Shown in pieces: positions 55,985 through 64,000 of a stretch of DNA of 64,000 nucleotides. This stretch comes from Kuschelorhynchus macadamiae (Eukaryota > Arthropoda > Insecta > Coleoptera > Curculionidae). The translations under genes and the position numbers were made by a program. Position 1 is the first letter of the stretch. Every line of letters starts with the position of its first letter. The notes beneath the pieces are model-generated. The model did no database searches and was not told where the DNA came from. It saw nothing but the letters and a program-made list of their open reading frames with translations. The stretch spans positions 248,001 to 312,000 of the forward strand of contig JAUTXW010000136.1 in the NCBI GenBank assembly GCA_030620095.1, given 5' to 3'.

Positions 55985-56885
55985 TTAAAGTATTCAGCAG
56001 TTTTTACTTTAAACACGGGTAACCATCCTTGACTTTCTTTAAAAAAAATGGCACCCCCAATTATTAAAAAAACTGGCCTTATCGACGGGCGCCGCGCGCG
56101 CGCGCGCGCGCGCGCGCGCGCGGGCGCGCGCGCGCGCGCGCGCGCGCGCGCGCGCGCGCGCGCGCGCGCGCGCGCGCGCGCGCGCGCGCGCGCGCGCGCG
56201 CGCGCGCGCGCGCGCGCGCGCGCGCGCGCGCGCGCGCGCGCGCGCGCGCGCGCGCGCGCGCGCGCGCGCGCGCGCGCGCGCGCGCGCGCGCGCGCGCGCG
56301 CGCGCGCGCGCGCGCGCGCGCGCGCGCGCGCGCGCGCGCGCGCGCGCGCGCGCGCGCGCGCGCGCGCGCGCGCTTAGGGCAAGTAAAAATATACAAAAAA
56401 ATGTCTCTCAGTATTTTGTGATCGCTAAGACGTTTTCGAGAAAAAAGATTCTATTTTGATCCATGCCTCTGGCACCACTGATCCACTTTTAGTTGAAGTA
56501 ATGAATGAAAAAAGTTTTATTAAATATATGTTCGCAAATGCCATATTCTCGATATACAGGATGCTAAATTAAAAAAAAATACATATTTTTTAATCTTAAC
56601 ACATTGTATCTCAAAAATAGGACATTTTTTCTTGAAAATGATCCAAAGAACCACTTTCGTAGCGTTTTGAGCAATTAACTAAAATTGGACCAAAGGTGCT
56701 ACACGCCTGCATCAACATTTTTTTCTAGAAAACGACATATAATAAAATACTAAGAGGTATTTTTTGAGAATTTTTAGTACGATAAAGCTAGTAGTTTGTT
56801 TTCAATGAGTAGCGTACTTTTTTTCATTAAGAAAGTCAGGCCTGGTTACCATGACTGAAGTGAAAACTGCTGAATACTGTAAAAA
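55985..56885. mobile_element. Inverted-repeat element containing the (CG)n array
   Basis: The left arm (about 55990-56050: AAGTATTCAGCAGTTTTTAC, GGTAACCATCCTTGACTTTC) matches the reverse complement of the right arm (about 56825-56885). Arms are about 60 bp and imperfect; total about 900 bp. No transposase is encoded. The superfamily is not determined. Confidence 0.8.
56091..56373. repeat. (CG)n array of about 280 bp
   Basis: Near-perfect CG dinucleotide repeat with one GGG interruption at about 56122. Arg-Ala reading frames on both strands are artefacts of the repeat. Confidence 0.98.
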
Positions 56886-57789
56886 TATAGCCTTTAAATA
56901 CTTATGGGATATACCAAATCTTAACCAAATAACTCGTCCTTATTTCGGAATTACTAAATAAATGATAATTTGTTGTAAAACTTTAACACCCTGTATCTCG
57001 AAAAACAACTATATTAATATGAACTTTTCATCTTATTTTCTTATAAAGAATCTCGCTTTAAACGTTGGCGCATGTTTTTTGAAACACCCTATATATTACA
57101 CTAAAATGTTTAACTGTAAAAAACAAAGCGAATAATGAAACTTAAAAAATGTGTGTATAAACTAAGTCCTGATTCTTAAAAATGTTATTTACATAGTATG
57201 ATATTTAAAGGGCGCCAAAATATATCCGGCGGGCGGGTGCCGATAACCCTTGCGGGGGCTCTGTCAGCACAAACTTACTGTATCTGCGACGCATAACATT
57301 AATGATATTATCAATGGCGAACCTTATTATTTAGTTATTTTGAGTAAAGAGTAACAAAAAACCAAATTTCATCAGCACAAAATCTAACTTATTGCTTAGT
57401 AAGTGTACACATGAGTAAGACACTTCATATATAACAATCAGAAAAGTCCATTTTTTTTAATAGCAAGTATGTTTCTTTTCAGCTTATTTATTATATTTTT
57501 ATTTAATTAGTTAATGTGGTTCTGTGTGTGCAACTCCTGTGTAATTAGTTAAAATACATTAGTATAATGACGTAATATTAGATTAACAACATTTATATAG
57601 CCTGTTTGCAACTACAGAGGACTTTTAATTTTAAAAATAGAAATGTTTTTTAATTTTTTGACTAAGATTACACAAGTCTTATAGTGTTTGAGTGTAAGAA
57701 AATATAATATATTGCACATTGTGGTAAAAAATTAAAAAGAAATTTTTATATATAATACAGGGGGGAATATTGCAAATATAATAAGTTTT
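56886..57789. other. Unannotated spacer
   Basis: Contains AACACCCTGTATCTC at about 56986 and GAAACACCCTATATA at 57080, two mariner-like ends facing the same way, and a short GC-rich patch at 57225-57275. No gene. Confidence 0.4.
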
Positions 57790-57950
57790 AGTTTCTTCAA
57801 TGGCATCGAGCTGGACTGTAATGCAGATGGGATGTCGATTTTGGCCTTCTTCAACTTATCTAAGGCTTTCGATATCATCAATCATCCTCTATTATACGAT
57901 TCTGTCAGCCGATACTCGGTAGGAATCCACAATGTAACTATTAGGTCAGT
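57790..57950 (+). pseudogene. Non-LTR RT fragment
   Basis: About 50 codons: ELDCNADGMSILAFFNLSKA, FDIINHPLLYDSVSRYSVGI. This is RT box A (D/NLSKAFDxxxHxxLL) of a CR1/Jockey-like element. Nothing else of the element is visible. Confidence 0.75.
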
Positions 57951-58032
57951 AATTTTACACTCATAAAAAATATATATTTATTATGTCTAGAAATTCATTT
58001 AGTTCATTTCTGTTAATGTAAGTAGAAGTACC

Positions 58033-58078
58033 TATTGTCTGAAGAAGCTATAGTATTAGCGAAACGATCGTCATAAGT
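58033..58078 (+). ncRNA. Candidate hammerhead-ribozyme-like motif
   Basis: CTGAAGA (fits CUGANGA) at 58039, then a GCTA/TAGC stem II with a 6-base loop and an unpaired A, then GAAAC, an ACGA/TCGT stem III and the GTC cleavage triplet at 58070-58072. Stem I is a weak 4-bp TTGT/ATAA pair. PLEs are known to carry hammerhead motifs in their terminal repeats, and this lies about 210 bp from a PLE endonuclease. The motif is on the strand opposite to that PLE's coding strand, so it may belong to an inverted terminal copy or be chance. Confidence 0.45.
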
Positions 58079-58289
58079 TGTGAATATATGTGAAAATTTA
58101 AAACATACTGAGTGTTTTATTATCTATTTGATAATGAATTTTGATCAAGTAATGATCCAGTCAATTAAATAATATTTATATATCTAGGTGTAATACAAAA
58201 ATTCGGAAATTTTAAAGATATAAAAGTCCGGGAATTTTTAAGAACTAGCCATAAACATAAACTACCTAAAATTATTGAAATATATTTAA

Positions 58290-58820
58290 CAGAGGTGAAT
58301 TATTGAGTTCTACCTGATCGTTTAACAAGCAATGTGAGCGTTTGAGCTTATTTATTTCTAGAGACTCCAGTATATTCAATTTATGACCCTTATTTTCTTT
58401 GTGTAAAATTTTAAAATTTTTATCAAAGGTATGACCGGTCTCAATTAAGTGGTTTGCATAATTGGACTGGGTTTTTCCCTCGATAAAACATTTATAGAGC
58501 TCATCTATTCTTTTACCAAAACATCTGCCAGTTTGACCTAAATACGTTTTGCCACAACTTCCACAATTTATTCAAATTTTGTTTTATTATTTTTTATGTA
58601 CTTACTTAAAGAATTATTGTTTTATATGCTATTCTAATTTCTAAACTGTTTAGAAATTTACCTATTTTAGAGCTAGAATTACCTATATAAAATATAACTT
58701 TGTATGCAGTTGACATTAGGGTAAATCATATTTATATAACTTTTTTGTTGAATTTTATCAATTATATTAATTGAATATTCATTGTTTACTGCAATCTGTT
58801 CACAGGGTAACAAAATGAAA
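58290..58820 (-). pseudogene. Penelope-like element, linker and GIY-YIG endonuclease
   Basis: From 58815 leftwards EQIAVNNEYSINIIDKIQQK, a frameshift near 58712, AYKVIFYIGNSSSKIGKFLN, SLEIRIAYKTI, then CGKTYLGQTGRCFGKRIDEL, YKCFIEGKTQSNYANHLIET, GHTFDKNFKILHKENKGHKL and LEINKLKRSHCLLND. YLGQTGR and N-A-HLIETGH are typical of the PLE endonuclease. Its RT half lies at 61195-62440, separated by the insertion that carries the zinc-cysteine gene. Confidence 0.9.
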
Positions 58821-58828
58821 ACAAAAAT

Positions 58829-61186
58829 TTGGTGCCGGAAATCTAACATCTGATTTTAGATGTTTTTGATGCGCGGATTCCAAAAATGCCACCAGATTTT
58901 TGGAGCTCTAGTTTTTGAGATACAGGTTACAGGTTAATTGATATTTTTTTCTGATAAAGGACAACAAATAAAGAGAGAAATATGTACTTAATCGTCAAAA
59001 TAGAAATTTCCCAGAATCTAATTAATCAAATGGATACCTGGAATTGTCCCTGATCCAATGTTCCTATATTAGGAACTACTCAATACACTCCTCTTAATTA
59101 CTTTTATACCTGTAATTGCCTATGACCCGATTCTTCTATACCTGCTTGGCTGTACTCGATTTAGTATATTACTGAGTTTTCCCAAGTAAAGTTGTGCTAT
59201 TATTTAGTGTAAATTTTGGTCGTTTTGTAGTATCAAGACACTAAACTGAAACAATGGCATTTACAAGCAGACGTACCTGTGTAAATCATCCCGATGTTTT
59301 TTGTTATGTGTGTGGTGAATACACTTTGAAAGAGAGCAGAAAAATGATTTCTGACTTTGTGAAAAGAGCTAATCTTGCCTATTTTGGCGTTCATTTAGGA
59401 GATCAAGATAAATCTTGGGCTCCACATTTCATATGTAAAACATGTGTTGAACATTTGCGACAGTGGACAACTGGAAAGAGGAAGTGCCTAAAGTTTGGTG
59501 TACCAATGGTTTGGAGAGAACCGCGAAACCATCATGACGACTGCTATTTTTGTCTCGTTAATATTAAAGGCATAAATAGAAACAATAGACACAAATGGAT
59601 ATATCCTGATCTAGATTCTGCAAGAAGGCCTATAGCGCATTCTGAAAAAATACCCGTTCCCTCATTCAGCAGTCTACCCGAACTGACAGAAGATGATACA
59701 GAAACATCAACGTCTGACGAAGTTCAAAGAATTCAATCAGAAAACGACAGCGAATTTGAAGCAGATTTAGCAACTCCGCAGTGTTTCAATCAAGAAGAAC
59801 TAAACGATCTTATAAGAGACCTGAATCTCTCAAAGGAATCCGCTGAATTACTTGCATCGAGATTAAAAGAAAGAAATGTACTTTGTCCAGGTACTAATAT
59901 TATATTTTATCGTAAAAGAGATAAGGATCTGCTGCCTTTTTTCGCTCAGGAAAATGACTTGGTATTTTGTAACAATATAAAAGGGCTCTTAGAAAAAATG
60001 GGTTTGCCCCAATACACTCCAGATGATTGGCGCCTTTTTAATGACAGTTCAAAACGTAGTTTAAAATGTGTTATTTTACATAACGGTAACAAATATGGCT
60101 CAATTCCTATTGGTCATTCTACTACCGTGAAGGAAGAATATGAAACAATTGCATTAGTTTTGAGAAAAACTAAATACGAAGAACATCAGTGGGCAATTTG
60201 TGTTGATTTAAAAATGGTTAACTTCCTCCTTGGAGAGCAGAGTGGTTATACAAAATATCCTTGTTTTTTGTACCTTTGGGACAGCAGAGCTAAAAATGAG
60301 CATTGGGTTAACAAAAATTGGCCTTCAAGAGATGTCATGATTCAAGGAAAACAAAACGTGATCAACGAACCTTTGGTTTCAAGAGAAAAAATCTTACATT
60401 GCATTGCACATCTTTGCATATCAAGCTACGCCTAATGAAGCAATTTGTGAAGGCTTTAAATCGAGATGAAAATTGTTTTGGGTATTTGTCACGTAAATTT
60501 CCTAGCATTAGCACGGAAAAACTAAAAGCTGGTATATTTGATGGTCCTCAAATAAGGCAACTTGTTAAAGATCCACAATTCACCACATCAATGAACGAGA
60601 CTGAATCTAAAGCTTGGTGTTCATTTGTTCAAGTAGTTCAACATTTTCTTGGCAATCATAAAGCAGAGAATTACGTAGAATTAGTGGAAACTATGCTTTC
60701 AAATTTTAATATTCTCGGCTGTAACATGAGTATAAAAGTTCACTACTTCCACAGCCACCTAGATCGTTTTCCAGAAAACTTAGGTGATTGTAGTGAAGAA
60801 CAGGGGGAAAGATTCCATCAGGATATTAAAACTATGGAAGATCGTTATCAAGGACGATGGGATAGCTACATGATGGCGAACTACTGCTGGAGCCTTCAGC
60901 GAGACTGCCCCAGTAAACTCCATTCTAGAAAGTCGTATAAAAGAAAATTTTTATGTGATTAGTGACTAATGTAATTATATGAATTAAGTTTTTGCAATAA
61001 ATACTTAAATCCATGTGTCTTTGTTTTTTTAACTGGCAATAGTAATATTATATATTACAACAGTTATAACGTAAAATATATACACATTTTTTTTAAAACT
61101 AGATCTGATAGACAAAATCTGAGAACTTTTTTACATTCCGCATCCAAAAATTACCCATGAACAGTTAAACAATCGCAGGCACCAAA
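58829..61186 (+). mobile_element. Insertion carrying zinc-cysteine gene copy 2 (candidate mobile unit)
   Basis: The PLE coding thread stops at about 61200 (FQTELNI) and resumes at about 58815 (EQIAVNN), so roughly 2.36-2.4 kb was inserted. Short inverted ends TTGGTGCC (58829-58836) and GGCACCAA (61179-61186) bound it. A weaker extension CAGG..AACA further out (58803 and 61202) may mark the true termini. No clean TSD is visible. The insert contains about 420 bp upstream sequence, one intronless gene and about 230 bp downstream with an AATAAA, but no poly-A tract. Confidence 0.6.
59254..60962 (+). pseudogene. Zinc-cysteine multicopy gene, copy 2 (one frameshift)
   Basis: Unrecognised family; intronless, about 565 codons when read through one frameshift near 60400 (the first frame stops at 60435; the second, starting in ...LHIKLRLMKQFVKAL, ends at 60962). 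Start ATG 59254 follows GAAACA. Residues 15-110 hold CYVC, CKTC and CYFC pairs with GKRK and VPMVWREP, like a compact zinc-binding module. An acidic linker (ETSTSDEVQRIQSENDSEFE) precedes a helical region (ELLASRLKERNVL) and WRLFNDSSKRSLK. The stretch WAICVDLKMVNFLLG, then YPCFLYLWDSR, followed by LKAGIFDGPQIRQLVKD and EEQGERFHQDIKTMEDRYQG is the conserved core shared with copy 1. The D/E and Cys pattern of the core could be a nuclease fold, but that is speculation; similar uncharacterised multicopy arthropod proteins exist. Confidence 0.8.
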
Positions 61187-61194
61187 ATGTGTGT

Positions 61195-62440
61195 TGGCCT
61201 GGGTTATGTTTAACTCGGTCTGAAAATTAGTTTTACTGAGAGGTAGAGATATTAGTTTGTGAATCACACTCTGAAAAGTGACTAGTTTATGTTGAATTGG
61301 GTGACATGAGGAATTGTGTATAGTAGTATCCGTATGTGAAGGTTTATGATACACAGAAAAAATTATGTTTATTATTCTGTCTTTTAATGGTTGAATCTAA
61401 CAAGTTTATGCTGTTGTGAGATTCTCGTTCAATGGTAAATTTTATATTAGGATGAAGGTTATTAATATAACTCGAGAAAAATATTTAATTGTCGTTTATT
61501 TCCTCTAAATCATGCTGAAACATCATCAACATATCTATGCCAGTATATAAAATGTTTAAAAAAAGGATGTTTGTTCATTTGGTTTTCTAGAGTGTAGAGC
61601 AAGTAAGGGGCTTAATGGATTTCCCATAATTAAACCTTCTGTACTAGTATAAAGTTTATAATTAAATTCGAAGTAGTTTTGTTCTAAACAATCGGTAAGC
61701 AAGTGTAACATTTCTTGTTTTTTAACGCAATTAACCGATTTTTTGTTTAAAAGATTTTCTACTAATTTGATGGTATCTTTAGCAGGAATACTAGGCAACA
61801 GATTAGTGAAGTCAAACGAGATTAGTTTCGCGTTATTTGGTAAATGAATATTTTTAATTTTATTAACAAAATCTAACGAATTTTAATTTGATATTTTGCT
61901 GAAGACTCTGTATGTGATTGAATAATGTTTATAAGTTTTTTAGATATTTTATAGGATGTCGCTGAAAAGAAAGACACTACTGGTCTGAATGTCTGATAGG
62001 AAATCCCAGTTTATGAAGTTTAATTAAGGAATATAATTTTGGTGGTTGCGGGTTCATAATTGTATATTTACTGCTCTATCATCAAACAAACTCTTACAAT
62101 GTTTAACAAAATTTTTAGTTTTTTGTTGAAAAAGATCTGTAAGATTATGTTTTAAAATCAGATATTTGTCTGGGTTAAGGAAATCTAAAGTTTCGTTAAT
62201 GTAGTCTACCCTATCAATAGCAGTATAAAGTGTTGCCTGTATCAGCTTTCATAAAAAGAACATTTTTTGACTTATTTCTAATTTGTTTTATGCATTGAAT
62301 TTATGAATTTGACTTAGAAGAAGTGTTGAACCTTCATATTTTAAAGATATATTTGTCTTTAAGGGCCAGTTCTTTAGTTTTATATTAGTACAGAAGGTTT
62401 AGTAATTCAAGTCCAGACTGAAAGAACTATAAACATCAGA
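61195..62440 (-). pseudogene. Penelope-like element, reverse transcriptase
   Basis: From 62330 leftwards GSTLLLSQIHKFNA, TGNTLYTAIDRVDYINETLD-like sequence, MNPQPPKLYSLIKLHKLGFP, IRHSDQ, LVSFDFTNLLPSIPAKDTIK, KKQEMLHLLTDCLEQNYFEF, GLIMGNPLSPLLA and RYVDDV (catalytic, near 61530). A C-terminal KPSHTDTTIHNSSCHPIQHK and LISLPLSKTNFQTELNI follow. PKLYxLxKxHK and GLxMGxPLSPxLA are PLE signatures. Several frameshifts and stops. The frame is cut at about 61200 by the insertion with copy 2. Confidence 0.92.
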
Positions 62441-62910
62441 ATATTTTGTCCTCCAAGAAAATACCCCAACTTTTGTTAGTCTTACAGATTAACGCGGGAG
62501 TGCTCATTTTGATGTTATGGACACTCTTGAAAAAATTCAAAAAAGAATTTACTGGTGGGAAACCCGTTTGTATGTTTTAAATTTATAGATAATTAAAACA
62601 AAGCTTGCATCTGAGTTTAAATAATTGTACGACAGACGGAAAACCCTACTTAAAATGTCTACTAAATTAATTTTAGCTAATCTGCATTTGTTTTTAAATG
62701 CATTGTACTGTACTTTTATCAGTAGGTATATTTAGTTTAATCTTGACGTTTTCTCCAATGACCGATGGTATATTTTTTATGTACATCTGTTTTATTGGTG
62801 CAATAAGAGTATTATTATTATTATTATTACATATTATTTTTATTTAAAACTCTTGATTTTACATAGCATAACGTAAGACATTTTTGTAAATACCCGAAAT
62901 TCTTTTAATG
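62441..62910. other. AT-rich spacer
   Basis: May hold further PLE 5' sequence; a (TTA)n microsatellite lies at 62810-62830. No gene identified. Confidence 0.4.
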
Positions 62911-64000
62911 TAGGGGAGAGTCACCATGAATGGGACGTTTTTTGTTTAATTCTTGTAGTTTTTGGTTTTACCAAGTTTTGTACCAAACAAGTTAGCCACA
63001 ACTTATAAGATGGTATTGTTGATGTATAACCCAAAAGCAGATTGTTAAATAATATTTTAGTATAATAAAAACATGCCTGTTTTTATTATGCTAAAATGTG
63101 TCCCATTAAAGGAAGAGGTTTCTTCACTGGGACACGTATAGCCTTTGATTGAGACACGTTCATCTAAATGAGACAAATCCAACACAATCCAAATTTTCGC
63201 ATGCCAAAACCCATTTTATGTTTCTAAAATAAATAAAACGTTAAAAATATAAATCATCGTAGCAATATACAATAAATAGGCCTACTTACATTTTTTGACA
63301 AGCTTATACACTAAAAGAAAACTCTCAGAATTAGAAGAAAAACTTTCAAACCAAAAGAAAATATGTAGATATAAAATATGTGTCCTAAGTAAAACATCAC
63401 AAGGATCACAAGATTTTTCCATATTCAGCCTCTAGTGTAAAGTTACCAATGTAGTTGAGGTTTTTGTTTTTTGGAACTGCAAAATGTACAAGAATGAAGT
63501 CATTAATTGCTAACTTCAACTTAATATTTCCGCTATCAATTTTATTTTCCTTCTTAGATGTGTTCATAGTGCTTTTGATGTTAATGTCCTTTTCTCTTTC
63601 AACGTGCATTTGGTTCTGATAAAAAGTTAATATCACTAATATCATCGAAGCAGCTACTGCTTGATTCGACTACCTTTCTTCTTACTTTCTTTATCTTTGA
63701 CTGAGTGGGTAAAGATCTCGGTTCAGACTGTGGAACTTATAATTCGTTCTCTTCAATCTTCTCTGGTGATTCTATTAGAATTTTTGTTGTCTGTCCTTTT
63801 CTCTTGATGGTTTTTCTTTCTGGTGCCTTCGGATATGGACAGATTTGTTCCGGTGTTACGGAGGCGGATTGACATAAAATGTTTCTGAGAATATTGATTT
63901 AGTTGTCGCCATCGTCATTCCTATTATGTTTATTAGTCTATTTAACAGGATCTGGCCCGTCAGACACAAAAGATGTTAAAAAGTCTTGATCAGAAAAAAA
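62911..64000 (-). pseudogene. Pogo-like element, 3' end, cut by the window edge
   Basis: TAGGGGAGAGTCACCATGAA then TGGGAC at 62911 is an element end, with further CCCATTA, TGGGACACG and GAGACACG motifs to 63175. On the minus strand from 64000 the sequence encodes DQDFLTSFVSDGPDPVK, SASVTPEQICPYPKAPERKT and IKRKGQTTKILIESPEKIEE. Then, after a stop, it encodes SEPRSLPTQSKIKKVRRKV, DSGNIKLKLAINDFILVHFA and NYIGNFTLEAEYGKIL. The xFxxPxQIxPxPKAxxRK and DFVLVxFxxK--xxYVG pattern is the C-terminal region of arthropod pogo/Tigger-like transposases. The catalytic domain would lie beyond 64000. Confidence 0.75.

Noticed and set aside
56048..56396. Arg-Ala repeat proteins on both strands
   Set aside because: They are the six-frame reading of the (CG)n array with no start context or complexity; not genes.
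57225..57275. GC-rich patch as a possible promoter or CpG island
   Set aside because: Only about 50 bp, with no downstream gene.

Overview
This is eukaryotic, AT-rich DNA that looks like an arthropod, most likely insect, genome. The evidence is the mix of elements: mariner/IS630-type transposons with ACAGGGTG-like ends, hAT, pogo/Tigger, Helitron, Penelope-like elements (PLEs), CR1/Jockey-like and R1/LOA-like non-LTR retrotransposons, GT-AG introns inside transposase genes, and many (TA)n arrays. I cannot name the species; a beetle would fit but this is a guess. I see no ordinary host gene, rRNA, tRNA or CRISPR. Essentially every coding stretch belongs to, or looks like, a mobile element, most of them broken.

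Layout. 0-6 kb: a TGGCGGC-type repeat, a broken mariner-like gene, a broken copy of an unrecognised zinc-cysteine gene family (copy 1, 2572-4375) carrying an internal inverted duplication, and a short inverted-repeat element. 6-14 kb: non-LTR elements, one (7938-10228) nested in another, then shuffled fragments of a third family. 14-27 kb: AT-rich filler, (TA)n arrays, fold-back elements, a mariner with its 5' end duplicated in inverse orientation and a non-LTR 3' end inserted in it, a 1354-bp hAT with a perfect 8-bp target-site duplication (TSD), and a PLE fragment. 27.5-30.1 kb: a nearly complete pogo-like transposon with a C-terminal PHD-like finger, one intron and one premature stop. 30.3-35.4 kb: a triple nest (hAT inside mariner inside a non-LTR reverse transcriptase). 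36-37.6 kb: PLE and hAT pieces rearranged between (TA)n arrays. 38.8-44 kb: TGGCGGC repeats, a 139-bp tandem array, and a Helitron with both ends visible. 44.8-49.6 kb: a long-TIR mariner and a tandemly duplicated hAT/RT composite. 49.9-56 kb: a large TGGCGGC repeat block split by an R1/LOA-like retrotransposon with a perfect 13-bp TSD, followed by an inverted-repeat element holding about 280 bp of (CG)n. 58-62.5 kb: a PLE split by a 2.4-kb insertion that carries copy 2 of the zinc-cysteine gene. The right edge holds part of another pogo-like element.

The elements do not cooperate in a pathway; they record a layered history of insertions. The strongest lead for something little described is the intronless zinc-cysteine gene family (59254-60962 and 2572-4375). 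One copy sits exactly between the reverse transcriptase and GIY-YIG halves of a PLE, with short inverted GGCACCAA-type ends, so it may itself be the coding gene of a mobile element.
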